64,000 nucleotides of DNA from Sinomonas susongensis (lineage in GTDB: Bacteria; Actinomycetota; Actinomycetes; Actinomycetales; Micrococcaceae). This document shows positions 43,389-51,737 of the stretch, in pieces. Position 1 is the first letter of the stretch; each line of letters begins with the position of its first letter. The stretch spans positions 20,353 through 84,352 of the forward strand of contig NZ_SSNH01000013.1 of the NCBI RefSeq assembly GCF_005877005.1, written 5' to 3'. Made by a program: the position numbers and the translations under genes. The notes below the pieces were generated by a model, which saw only the letters and a program-made list of their open reading frames with translations, ran no database searches and was not told the DNA's origin.

Positions 43389-44275
43389 AGGCCGAGCCAG
43401 AGGGCGATGAGGAGGAGGGTCACAAGGAATCCTGTCACGTAGTTGAGCCAGAGGAAACGGCGCCAGCCCGCGCGCGCACGCCCCGACTCTCCGTCCCCCA
43501 GCATCAGGAACGGCGCCTCGTTCACCGCGTAAGGGAGCGCAAGCAGGCCAGCCCACCTGGCGAGCCCTTCGGTGCCGAAGAGCAGGAACGCGCCCGCGGC
43601 GACGTGGCAGACGACGGCGAGACGCACTGTCGCGCGGGCGCCGAACAGGGTCGCAATGGAGGCGATTCCTGCCTCTCGGTCGGGAACGATGTCCTGCACG
43701 GCACCGAACGCGTGGCTCGCGACGCCCCACATGAAGAAGGCGGCGAGGGCCGCTAGGAGGCCCGCCGAGGGTTGGGCGCCGGCGAGGGCGAGCCCGTACA
43801 CGGCAGGAGAGACGAAGTGGGTGCTCGAGGTGAGGGAATCAAGGACCGGCCGTTCCTTGAAGCGGAGGACGGGCACGCTGTAGGCCGCTACCGCGAAGAG
43901 GGAGACGGCGAGCACGGCCGAGCTGCCCGCCGACCCACCGGCCGTCAGGAGGGCAACGAACGGGACGCAGGAGCCCCACGCGAACCAGAGCGTGGCCCTA
44001 TGCAGCGACGGATCGAGCACACCGCCCTCGACCCCGCCCTTGCGGGGATTGCGGAGGTCGGATTCGTAGTCGAAGACGTCGTTCGTGCCGTACATCGCGG
44101 CGTTGTAGGGCAGGAGGAAGAACAGCGTCCCGACCAGGAGGCGCCAGTCGAGGCTCCGGCTCGAAAGCAGGTATGCAGCCGCGAACGGATAGGCCGTGTT
44201 GACCCAGGAGAGCGGGCGGGACGAGACCACGAAGGCCGAGAACAGGCCGCGAGGCGCGTGCAGGGCGAGGGTCAT
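43385..44275 (-). CDS. crtEb: Lycopene elongase/hydratase CrtEb (UbiA family)
   Basis: 296 aa with about eight hydrophobic segments. The first prenyltransferase motif is NDVFDYESD (about 65-73) and the second is QDIVPDREAGIASIATLFG (about 191-209). CrtEb adds two C5 units (DMAPP) to lycopene giving flavuxanthin, the precursor of C50 decaprenoxanthin. The ATG at 44275 overlaps the stop of crtYf. Together with the two small cyclase genes this defines a C50-carotenoid pathway. Confidence 0.93.
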   Translation of the reverse strand: MTLALHAPRGLFSAFVVSSRPLSWVNTAYPFAAAYLLSSRSLDWRLLVGTLFFLLPYNAAMYGTNDVFDYESDLRNPRKGGVEGGVLDPSLHRATLWFAWGSCVPFVALLTAGGSAGSSAVLAVSLFAVAAYSVPVLRFKERPVLDSLTSSTHFVSPAVYGLALAGAQPSAGLLAALAAFFMWGVASHAFGAVQDIVPDREAGIASIATLFGARATVRLAVVCHVAAGAFLLFGTEGLARWAGLLALPYAVNEAPFLMLGDGESGRARAGWRRFLWLNYVTGFLVTLLLIALWLGL

Positions 44276-44667
44276 GTGTCTCCCTTTGGGTCGGAAGGGG
44301 CTGGGCCAGGGGACCCGGTTGGGCCGATCGCGCGCCACAGCGCAGGGAGCATGACGGCGGCCGCCAGCGGGTACGCGAAGTCCTCGACGGGTGCCAGGCC
44401 CACGAACAGCCCGCTGAGTGCCTCCGGTCTGTAGCCGAACAGCCCGACCGCGATCATGGCGCTGTCGAAGACGGCTGTCAGCACCAGGAGGACGGCTGCG
44501 CCGGCTAGCACGGGGCGCCAGAACGGCGTTCGCGCAGGCCGATGGGCCGAGCGGAACCCGGCGACCGGGGGTTTCTGTACCCGGAACAGACCTGCGGCCG
44601 TGGCGAGGAAGACGACCATGAGGAAAACCACCGCGAGGAAGACGACGTCGATCAGCGCGTAGGTCAT
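44272..44667 (-). CDS. crtYf: C50 carotenoid cyclase subunit CrtYf-like
   Basis: 131 aa with three hydrophobic segments and the lycopene cyclase-domain signature LFVGLAPVEDFAYPLAAAVMLPALW; the central FDSAMIAVGLFGYRPEALSG is typical of heterodimeric CrtYe/CrtYf (CrtYc/d) cyclases. With CrtYe it cyclises flavuxanthin to decaprenoxanthin-type rings. Overlaps both neighbours by four bases. Confidence 0.88.
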   Translation of the reverse strand: MTYALIDVVFLAVVFLMVVFLATAAGLFRVQKPPVAGFRSAHRPARTPFWRPVLAGAAVLLVLTAVFDSAMIAVGLFGYRPEALSGLFVGLAPVEDFAYPLAAAVMLPALWRAIGPTGSPGPAPSDPKGDT

Positions 44668-44975
44668 CGGCGCCCACCGGCCACACGCTCCGCTGCCGTG
44701 AAGAGCAGCATGGCCGTGTAGCAGAAGAAGGCGAGGAAGAAGGGTTCCTCGAGGGGAAGACCGGGCGCTAGCAGGACTCCCGTGGCGAGCGGTGAAGACC
44801 CGTGCTCGAACACGCCCCCGAGGATCCCGGCGGCGTCCCACACGAGGAAGAAGGCGACGCCCGCCACGAGGACGAGAGTCGCGGAACGGGGGCCTCGCCA
44901 GAAGAAGAGCCGGAAGCGTCGGTCGAGGGCAACGAGGCAGGCAGCCCCTATGAGCAGGAAGCTCAGGTAGGCCAT
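44664..44975 (-). CDS. crtYe: C50 carotenoid cyclase subunit CrtYe-like
   Basis: 103 aa with three hydrophobic segments: LSFLLIGAACLVALDRRFRL, TLVLVAGVAFFLVWDAAGIL and the lycopene cyclase motif PLEEPFFLAFFCYTAMLLF. It is the partner of the next gene product. Its ATG (44975) lies inside the last codons of crtI (13-base overlap), with GGAGGTTCC just upstream. Confidence 0.88.
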   Translation of the reverse strand: MAYLSFLLIGAACLVALDRRFRLFFWRGPRSATLVLVAGVAFFLVWDAAGILGGVFEHGSSPLATGVLLAPGLPLEEPFFLAFFCYTAMLLFTAAERVAGGRR

Positions 44976-46645
44976 GGAACCTCCACCGCCCGGGATGCGC
45001 GGGTTCTGGGCGCCGCCGGCGCAAAGGCAACTGTTTCGTCGACGCCCACCCGCCCAGGCTTCCGGTCCCCGCGGACGCGCTTCAGGACGAGCTCCGCGCT
45101 GATGAGGCACATCGGCACCCCGATCCCCGGCCGCACCGAGGCACCGGCGTAGAGCAGTCCCGAGACCGTCCGGCTCGCATTCCCGGGGCGGAGGACCGCG
45201 CTCTGGCGCAGCGTGTGCGCGAGCCCGAGGGCACCGCCGCGCCAAGCGTTGACGTCGACCGCGAAGTCTTCGGGCCCGATCGTCCGGCGGACCACCACGC
45301 GCCGAGCGAGATCGGGGACGCCGGCCCACTCCGACACCTGTCGGATGGCGGCGTCCGCGACCGCCTCTACCGTCGGCGCTCCGTTGCCTCCCACGCCCCC
45401 GCGCCCCCACTCGGGCTTCGCGGGCGCCGGCACGAGGACGAACAGGCTCTCATCGCCCGCCGGGGCCACGCCCGGATCCGTGGCGCTGGCCCGGGACACG
45501 TAGAGGGAGGTCGGGTCGGGCAGCCGGAGCCCGGCGGCAACACGGCCGAAGTTGTCCCTCCAGTCCCTCGTGAAGAACAGGTTGTGGTGGGCCAGCTCGG
45601 GGAGCGGGCCGCGGACACCGAGGCACGCGAGGACCGCGCTCGGCCCCGGGTCCCGGCGCGACCATGCCTCCTCGCGGTGGGAGCGCAGAGGGGCCGGGAG
45701 CAGCTCCGTCTCGAGGTGATGGAGGTCGGCTGCCCCAACGACGACGTCCGCGCCCAAGCGGTGCTCCCGCCCGTCGTCGTCCGTCCACACGACGCCCTCA
45801 ACCCGCGCCCCGCCCGGGGCCTCCCCCGTGACGATGCGCTGCGCGCGGGCACCGAGCCGCACGTCCACACCCGCCTGCCGGGCGAGCCGCTCCATCGCGT
45901 CCACGAGGGCCGCGAAGCCGCCCCTCGGATAGAGCACGCCCTGGCTGAGGTCGAGATGGCTCATGAGCTGGTAGAGGGCTGGGGCGCGGAATGGCGTCGT
46001 GCCGAGGAAGACGGCCGGGTAGCCGAGGAGCTGCCGCTCGCGCAGGTCGCGAAACCTGCGTGCGACGCGCTGGTCGAGGGTCTGCGTGAGCAGCGCGCCG
46101 AGCTGGGGAAGCCGGCGAAGCACGTCGCGGCTCGCAAGGCCACGGAGCGAGGAGAAGTCGTCGTAGAGGAACCGCTCGGTGGCGAGGCGGTAGGCGTCCT
46201 CGGCCTCGTCGAGGTACCGGGCGAGCGCGGTGCCCGAGCCGGGGTCGAGCGCATCGAAGAGCTCGCCGACACGTTCCCTCCCCCAGGGCACATCCACGGG
46301 ACGGTCCTCGCCCTCGAAGAACGTCCGGTACCCCGGATCCAGGAGGACGAGGTCGAGTTCGGCGGCGGCACTCGTGCCCATGAGCCGGAACCAGTGGTCG
46401 ATCACCTCGGGCATCAGGTACCAGGACGGCCCCGTGTCGAAGCGGAAGCCCTCGGCCTCCCAGCGGCCGGCGCGGCCCCCGAGCACGCCCTGCTGCTCGA
46501 GGAGGTGGACGGCGTGTCCGTCGCGGGCGAGGAGGGCGGCTGACGCGAGGCCTGAGATCCCGCCGCCGATGACGACGACGCTGCGCGGCTTCCGTGGACG
46601 CCCCGTTGGCCGACGGTCCGCGGTGCGCAGGCCGCCGCGCTTCAT
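44963..46645 (-). CDS. crtI: Phytoene desaturase CrtI
   Basis: 560 aa. The FAD-binding motif is VVVIGGGISGLASAALLARDG (about 24-44); the C-terminal block SGLLYAGASVRPGIGVPMCLISAELV is typical of CrtI-type desaturases. It introduces four double bonds into phytoene to give lycopene. The ATG at 46645 overlaps the crtB stop (ATGA); the about 20 N-terminal basic residues before the dinucleotide fold are slightly longer than usual. The open frame upstream of it is crtB antisense-frame noise. Confidence 0.94.
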   Translation of the reverse strand: MKRGGLRTADRRPTGRPRKPRSVVVIGGGISGLASAALLARDGHAVHLLEQQGVLGGRAGRWEAEGFRFDTGPSWYLMPEVIDHWFRLMGTSAAAELDLVLLDPGYRTFFEGEDRPVDVPWGRERVGELFDALDPGSGTALARYLDEAEDAYRLATERFLYDDFSSLRGLASRDVLRRLPQLGALLTQTLDQRVARRFRDLRERQLLGYPAVFLGTTPFRAPALYQLMSHLDLSQGVLYPRGGFAALVDAMERLARQAGVDVRLGARAQRIVTGEAPGGARVEGVVWTDDDGREHRLGADVVVGAADLHHLETELLPAPLRSHREEAWSRRDPGPSAVLACLGVRGPLPELAHHNLFFTRDWRDNFGRVAAGLRLPDPTSLYVSRASATDPGVAPAGDESLFVLVPAPAKPEWGRGGVGGNGAPTVEAVADAAIRQVSEWAGVPDLARRVVVRRTIGPEDFAVDVNAWRGGALGLAHTLRQSAVLRPGNASRTVSGLLYAGASVRPGIGVPMCLISAELVLKRVRGDRKPGRVGVDETVAFAPAAPRTRASRAVEVPWPT

Positions 46646-47574
46646 GCCGCCCTCCGTGGTGCCCAGCCGAGCACCGCCGCGGCGGCCAGGCGCGCCTTGA
46701 CGACGGCAGGCACGCTCACGCGCGTTCTGGGCAGGAGGTCCGCGGGGCACGCGTCAATGCGGTCTGCCAGCTCGGAGAAGACTGCGTGGGCCAAAGCGAC
46801 GGCCCGCCGCGAGGAGTCAGGCAGCAGCCGCAGGCCTGGGAGGGACCCGTCCAGGTCGGCCCTCAGGTCGGCGACGAGGGCTGCCTTCTGCCGTTCCTGC
46901 AGGATCTCCGGGTCGACCCCGGGAAAATACCGGCGTCCGAGCTGGGCCATGTCCTGGCCGACGTCCCGCAGGAAATTGACCTTCTGGAACGCCGCCCCCA
47001 GCCTGCGCGCCGACTCCGCCATGGTCGCTCGCTCCTCGGAGGACGCGGCCGTGTCGCGGAGGAACACCCGGAGGCACATGAGGCCGACGACCTCGGCCGA
47101 GCCGTAGATGTACTCGCCGAGGGAGTCGCCCGAATGCGCGTCCGGATCGCAGTCGCGCCGCATGGAGGCGAAGAACGGCTCGATGAGGTCGCGGCCTATT
47201 CCCGCGCGCCGGGCGGTCTGGACAAAGGCATGGACCACGAGGTTGGTGCTGTAGCCCAGCGTGAGCGCGGCGTACGTCTCCCCCTCGAGGATGCCGAGCT
47301 GTTCGAGCACGGCCGGGACCGGAAGCCCCGCGCCGGTCGCGGCGCCGTCGACCACCTCGTCCGCGAGGCGGACGAGCGCGTAGATGGTCTCGATCTCGGG
47401 CCGCAGAGGAGCGTCGAGGAGCCGGCAGGCGAGCCCGAAGGAGGTCGAGTACCGGCGGATGACGACGGCGGAGCTCGCCGTCGCGGCCGCCGTGTAGCGG
47501 CTCAGGGGGGACGCAGTCATGCGTTCGGCCTTGGGGCGGCCCGCGGCGCGGCGGGCCTCTGCTGCGTAGGACAT
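46642..47574 (-). CDS. crtB: Phytoene synthase CrtB
   Basis: 310 aa squalene/phytoene synthase. The two Asp-rich motifs are DEVVD (72-76) and DVGQD (about 205-209), with YCxxxA replaced by EYIYGSAEVVGLMCLRVF. It condenses two geranylgeranyl diphosphates to phytoene. TGATG overlap with crtE upstream and ATGA with crtI downstream. An in-frame ATG at residue 20 (MTASPLSRY) is an alternative start. Confidence 0.94.
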   Translation of the reverse strand: MSYAAEARRAAGRPKAERMTASPLSRYTAAATASSAVVIRRYSTSFGLACRLLDAPLRPEIETIYALVRLADEVVDGAATGAGLPVPAVLEQLGILEGETYAALTLGYSTNLVVHAFVQTARRAGIGRDLIEPFFASMRRDCDPDAHSGDSLGEYIYGSAEVVGLMCLRVFLRDTAASSEERATMAESARRLGAAFQKVNFLRDVGQDMAQLGRRYFPGVDPEILQERQKAALVADLRADLDGSLPGLRLLPDSSRRAVALAHAVFSELADRIDACPADLLPRTRVSVPAVVKARLAAAAVLGWAPRRAA

Positions 47575-48698
47575 CAGCTCTCCCGGTGGAGGACGTGGTT
47601 GCAGATGCGGGTGAGCTCGGATCGGAGCCCGGGCGGCAGCTCGGCGCGGCTCGCCTCGCCGAGCGCCTCGGTGACGAGCGAGTGGGCGAGGTTCAGGGCA
47701 TGGTCCCGTGCTCCGGCCCGGTCGATGATCTCCCGGAAGTGCTCTGCGCGGCCGTCCTGAGCCTCGATCCCCTCGTCGAGGCGCCGGGCGACGAGCGGAT
47801 TCTCTCGCGCGAACGCAGTCAGCACGGTGAGCTTTCCCTCCCGCAGGTCCGACGACGTCGGCTTGCCTGTCTGCCGTTCGTCGCCGAAGGTGCCGAGGAC
47901 GTCGTCGATGACCTGGTAGGCGACGCCGACGAGGGTCCCGACGCGGCCGACGGCGTCTACGGCCTCCTGCCCGGCTCCGGCCAGGACCGCTCCCGCCCGG
48001 AGCGGTGCCTCGAACGAGTAGACGGCGGTCTTGAGGCGCTCCATCTCGAGCACCTCTTCGACGCTGCCGTCCCCGCCCGGGCTACCGGCCCCGCCCGGGC
48101 CCCCGCGGGACAGGAGGACGTCGGCGAGTTCGCCGGCGGCGGCGTCGGCAATGGCCCTGTGGAAGAGATCGGCGAGGGCGTCACGGGTGCCCCGGACGGG
48201 CGTTGCCCGCTCTAGCATCCGGAACGAGGCGGTGAGGAGGAGGTCTCCGGCAATGATCGCCACGGAGGCGCCGAGATGATCTGCTTCGGACGGCTTCAGG
48301 CCGCGGTTGACGCCTTCTTCGCGGTAGATGCCGGCGATGTTGGGCCGACCACGGCGTACGAAGTCCCGGTCGATCACGTCGTCGTGGAGGAGGAGGGCGG
48401 CGTGCAGGAATTCGAACGCGGCACCCAGAGCCGCGCAGGCCTCGCCGGACGCCCCGCCGAACGACGTGTACGCGAGGCAGGCCAGCCGGGGCCGGATCCG
48501 CTTCCCTCCCCCCAGCGATCTGGCCACGTGGTCCCAGAGTTCCTGGGCCCGGCCCGGAGGCGCGACTGCCCGCTCGGAAGCGCAGAACTCGGAGAGGAGC
48601 TCGTCGACGCGCTGGCCTACCCGGCTCCACGACGTGTCCTCTCTCCGAGCGCCCGTCGCAGGGGCCTTCACAGCTGTCTGGATGGCCGTTCCGCTCAT
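47574..48698 (-). CDS. crtE: Geranylgeranyl diphosphate synthase
   Basis: 374 aa trans-prenyl diphosphate synthase. It has GGGKRIRPRL (63-72), the first Asp-rich motif HDDVID (105-110), the second QVIDDVLGTFGD (about 263-274) and GKPTSSDLREGKLT. It produces GGPP for the carotenoid pathway. It is first in the crt operon with GAGGAGG six bases before the ATG, and divergent from the TspO-like gene across 116 bases containing operator-like repeats. A Gly-rich insertion (RGGPGGAGSPGGDGS, about 197-211) lies mid-protein. Confidence 0.93.
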   Translation of the reverse strand: MSGTAIQTAVKAPATGARREDTSWSRVGQRVDELLSEFCASERAVAPPGRAQELWDHVARSLGGGKRIRPRLACLAYTSFGGASGEACAALGAAFEFLHAALLLHDDVIDRDFVRRGRPNIAGIYREEGVNRGLKPSEADHLGASVAIIAGDLLLTASFRMLERATPVRGTRDALADLFHRAIADAAAGELADVLLSRGGPGGAGSPGGDGSVEEVLEMERLKTAVYSFEAPLRAGAVLAGAGQEAVDAVGRVGTLVGVAYQVIDDVLGTFGDERQTGKPTSSDLREGKLTVLTAFARENPLVARRLDEGIEAQDGRAEHFREIIDRAGARDHALNLAHSLVTEALGEASRAELPPGLRSELTRICNHVLHRES

Positions 48699-48733
48699 CG
48701 TCGCCTCCTCGTTCGAGACCGTTTCGCCTCGAG

Positions 48734-48747
48734 CCCTGACGTCAGGG
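48734..48747. promoter_or_regulatory. Perfect 14-bp palindrome upstream of crtE
   Basis: CCCTGACGTCAGGG, fully symmetrical, 36 bases from the crtE start and 68 from the divergent gene. It is a probable operator or hairpin in the crtE leader. Confidence 0.65.
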
Positions 48748-48754
48748 GGTTGAT

Positions 48755-48790
48755 GTCTCGATCGTCGAGAAATATGATGATCGAGAAATA
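48755..48790. promoter_or_regulatory. Operator-like direct repeats in the crtE/tspO region
   Basis: Two 15-bp direct repeats, GATCGTCGAGAAATA (48760-48774) and GATGATCGAGAAATA (48776-48790), 13 of 15 identical at 16-bp spacing. The first overlaps the perfect dyad TCTCGA-TCG-TCGAGA (48756-48770). It is the most AT-rich part of the divergent region, so it probably covers the promoters; the co-encoded MarR protein is the obvious candidate ligand. Confidence 0.7.
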
Positions 48791-48814
48791 GCGGCCTGTC
48801 TAGAGGGGGACGCC

Positions 48815-49642
48815 ATGAAGGGCCAGGAGACCCGAAAGCGGTCGGCGCTGCCTGCGGCCGCGCTGACCGCTGCCTCAGCCGTGATCGCCTTGGTGCTCGC
48901 CGCAGCCGGCAGCGGCGCGTTCGGCGGAACGCCCGTCAACAGCGCCGCCGGCGGCTACTTCTCCAGCACAGCCACCCCGGTCGCACCCGGCGCTCCCGCG
49001 TTCTCCATCTGGAGCCTCATCTACGCCGGCCTCCTCGCCTACAGCGTGTGGCAGCTGCTGCCGAACGCGAGGGCCAGCGCGCGCCAGGCGTCGCTCCGGC
49101 CTTGGGCGGCCGCATCCATGCTCCTCAACGCAGCCTGGCTGTGGGTGGTCCAACTCGGTTCCGTCCCGGGTAGCCTCGGAGTCATGGCAGCTCTCCTCGC
49201 CGTCCTCTGCCGCATCTTCCAGCTCTCACGGGCCCACGCCCCCGGATCCAGGACCGAGGCGGTCCTGAGCGACGGAACCTTCGGCCTGTACCTCGGCTGG
49301 ATCTGCGTCGCCATGATCGCGAACGTGGCGGCGGTCCTCGCGTGGGCCGGGCTCGCACTGCCCGCCGAGCCGACCTCCGTCGTCGTCCTCTGCGCCGCCG
49401 CCCTCGTCGGCATCTCGCTCGCCTTCCGCCGAACGTGGGCGCCCCTCCTGTCGATCGCGTGGGGCCTCGCCTGGATCGCCGTCGCGCGGGCGAACGGGCC
49501 GCTCGTCCTTCCCGCCACCGCGCTGACGGCTGGTACCGCGGCTGCTGCCGTGCTCGCGGCGGGAGTCCTGATTGCGGGGCTGCACATGGGGAGCGGCCTG
49601 CGGCACGGGACGGCACGGGCCGGCAGGATGGAGCAGGCATGA
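48815..49642 (+). CDS. TspO/MBR-like tryptophan-rich sensory protein
   Basis: 275 aa membrane protein with about seven hydrophobic segments. PGAPAFSIWSLIYAGLLAYSVWQLLP and LNAAWLWVVQLGSV resemble the TspO/MBR core (Pro/Trp-rich loop, N-A-x-W motif), but the protein is longer than the roughly 160-residue TspO. Such proteins are regularly found with actinobacterial carotenoid genes; a role in tetrapyrrole/light sensing or in carotenoid export is possible. GAGGGGGA precedes the ATG. Its stop overlaps the SDR gene start (ATGA). Confidence 0.8.
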   Translation: MKGQETRKRSALPAAALTAASAVIALVLAAAGSGAFGGTPVNSAAGGYFSSTATPVAPGAPAFSIWSLIYAGLLAYSVWQLLPNARASARQASLRPWAAASMLLNAAWLWVVQLGSVPGSLGVMAALLAVLCRIFQLSRAHAPGSRTEAVLSDGTFGLYLGWICVAMIANVAAVLAWAGLALPAEPTSVVVLCAAALVGISLAFRRTWAPLLSIAWGLAWIAVARANGPLVLPATALTAGTAAAAVLAAGVLIAGLHMGSGLRHGTARAGRMEQA

Positions 49643-51159
49643 GCCGCCTCATCGCTGTCACCGGCGCGACCGGCTACATCGGCGGCCGCCTCGTCCCCCG
49701 GCTTCTCGAGGCGGGCCACCGGGTCCGCGTGCTCGCACGCAACCCCACGAAGCTCCGCGACGTCCCCTGGCGCGACGACGTCGACGTCGTCTCCGGGAAG
49801 CTCGAGGACGCCGCCGCCGTCGAAGCACTGTGCGAGGGTGCCGACGTCGTCTACTACCTCGTGCACTCCATGGGCGCCCAGACGGGTGGGAACTTCGCGC
49901 GGACCGAACGCGCGGGGGCCGAGGCCCTTGCCCGCGCCGCTGCGAAGGCCGACGTATCCCGTCTCGTGTACCTGAGCGGCCTCAACCCCGGGGAGCGGCT
50001 GAGCCGGCACCTCCAGTCGCGGTCGGAGGTGGGGCGCATCCTCCTCGATTCGGCCGTCCCCACCGCCGTCCTCCAGGCCGGGCTGGTGATCGGTTCCGGC
50101 TCGGCGAGCTTCGAGATGGTGCGGCACCTCACCGACGTCCTCCCGGTCATGCCCGCGCCGCGCTGGGTGCTCAACCGCGTGCAGCCCATCGCCGTCCGCG
50201 ACGCGCTGTACTACCTCGAGAAGGCCGCCGAACTGCCCGCTGACGTGAACCGGACCTTCGACGTCGGCGGCCCCGACGTGCTCACGTACGCCGACATGAT
50301 GCGCGGCTATGCGGGGGTGGCAGGCATCAGGGCGCCGCTCATCCTGCCGCTGCCCGTCCTCACCCCGTGGCTTGCGGCCCAGTGGGTCAACCTTGTCACC
50401 CCGATCCCGAAGGCCCTCGCGATCCCCCTCGTCGAATCCCTCCAGAACGACTGCGTGGTGCAGGAGACGGACATCATCGAGTACATCCCCGAACCCGAGG
50501 GAGGGCTCACGGGCTACAGGACAGCGGTCGAGCTCGCCCTCGCGAAGATCAAGCGCGGCGAGGTCGAGACGACGTGGGCCGGCTCGACGGCGGTCGAGGC
50601 ACCCTCGGACCCCCTCCCGAGCGACCCCGAATGGGCTGGTAGCACGGTGTTCGAGGACACGCGGACGCACTACACGTCGGCGCCCCCCGAACGGCTGTGG
50701 GAGGTCATCGAGAGTATCGGCGGTGAGAACGGCTGGTACTCGTTCCCCCTCGCGTGGGCCGTGCGGGGCTGGATGGACAAGCTCGCGGGCGGCGTAGGCC
50801 TCCGCCGCGGGCGGCGCGATCCACGGCGGCTCCAGCTCGGGGACGCCCTCGACTGGTGGCGCGTCGAGGCCCTCGACCGCGGGCGCCTGCTGCGCCTCCG
50901 CGCCGAGATGCGCGTTCCGGGGCGCGCATGGCTCGAGCTCTCGGTGTCGCCCCGCGGGTCGGGAAGCCTGTACTTCCAGCGCGCCGTCTTCCTGCCGAAG
51001 GGCCTCGCTGGGCGGCTCTACTGGGCGTCGATTGTCCCGTTCCACGACATCGTGTTCAAGGGCATGGCGGAGCGCATCACGGCCGCGGCCGAAGCCGCTC
51101 AGGCCGCGGCGGCACAGGCCGCAGCGGCACAGGCGTCGCCGCAGGATGGGAGGGCTTGA
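49639..51159 (+). CDS. NAD(P)-binding SDR protein with DUF2867 domain
   Basis: 506 aa. Residues 1-300 form an atypical SDR Rossmann domain (IAVTGATGYIGGRLVPRLLEAGHRVRVLARNP; YYLVHSMG); residues about 330-490 form a DUF2867 domain (EDTRTHYTSAPPERLWEVIESIGGENGWYSFPLAWAVRG), an SRPBCC-like fold. The enzyme activity is unknown. It sits between the TspO-like gene and idi in a unit divergent from the crt operon, so it may modify a carotenoid or isoprenoid. The C-terminal tail has Ala-Gln repeats (AAAAQAAAAQ). Confidence 0.85.
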   Translation: MSRLIAVTGATGYIGGRLVPRLLEAGHRVRVLARNPTKLRDVPWRDDVDVVSGKLEDAAAVEALCEGADVVYYLVHSMGAQTGGNFARTERAGAEALARAAAKADVSRLVYLSGLNPGERLSRHLQSRSEVGRILLDSAVPTAVLQAGLVIGSGSASFEMVRHLTDVLPVMPAPRWVLNRVQPIAVRDALYYLEKAAELPADVNRTFDVGGPDVLTYADMMRGYAGVAGIRAPLILPLPVLTPWLAAQWVNLVTPIPKALAIPLVESLQNDCVVQETDIIEYIPEPEGGLTGYRTAVELALAKIKRGEVETTWAGSTAVEAPSDPLPSDPEWAGSTVFEDTRTHYTSAPPERLWEVIESIGGENGWYSFPLAWAVRGWMDKLAGGVGLRRGRRDPRRLQLGDALDWWRVEALDRGRLLRLRAEMRVPGRAWLELSVSPRGSGSLYFQRAVFLPKGLAGRLYWASIVPFHDIVFKGMAERITAAAEAAQAAAAQAAAAQASPQDGRA

Positions 51160-51160
51160 C

Positions 51161-51691
51161 ATGACCTACGACCGCACGCTCGTGCAGCTCGTGGACGAGG
51201 ACGGCACGCCGCTGGGCACCGCGCCCAAGTCGGCGGTCCATGGCAGTGACACCCCGCTGCACCTCGCGTTCTCGTGCCACGTCGAGGATGACGAGGGGCG
51301 GGTACTCGTCACGAGGCGCGCACTGGGGAAGGCCACGTGGCCGGGTGTCTGGACGAACTCGTTCTGCGGCCACCCCGCCCCGGGCGAGCCGATCGAAGAC
51401 GCCGTGCGGCGGAGGGCGCGAGAGGAGCTGGGGCTCGAACTCGACGAGCTCACGCCGATCCTCCCGGGCTTCCGGTACCGCGCGACCGACGCCTCAGGGA
51501 TGGTCGAGAACGAGGTCTGCCCGGTCTTCCGCGCCCGCGCCCTCGGCGAGCCTGCGCCGTCGTCCGACGAGGTGTCCGAGTGGCAGTGGACGACGCCGGA
51601 CCGGCTGCGCACCGCCGTCGTCGCCGCCCCCTACGCCTTCAGCCCCTGGCTGCACCTGCAGCTCCAGCAGCTCGAACTGGCCTCGCTCTGA
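51161..51691 (+). CDS. idi: Isopentenyl-diphosphate delta-isomerase, type 1
   Basis: 176 aa Nudix-fold enzyme. It contains the catalytic Cys69 in NSFCGHP, the Nudix-like EDAVRRRAREELG (79-91) and the Glu pair of MVENEVCPVF. It interconverts IPP and DMAPP; the C50 pathway needs extra DMAPP for lycopene elongation, which fits its place beside the crt genes. The ATG at 51161 follows GGGAGG, one base after the SDR stop. Confidence 0.93.
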   Translation: MTYDRTLVQLVDEDGTPLGTAPKSAVHGSDTPLHLAFSCHVEDDEGRVLVTRRALGKATWPGVWTNSFCGHPAPGEPIEDAVRRRAREELGLELDELTPILPGFRYRATDASGMVENEVCPVFRARALGEPAPSSDEVSEWQWTTPDRLRTAVVAAPYAFSPWLHLQLQQLELASL

Positions 51692-51737
51692 CCGCGGCCT
51701 AGGGCGGCCGACCGCTGCGCCCTGGGCCCAGTGCGGC

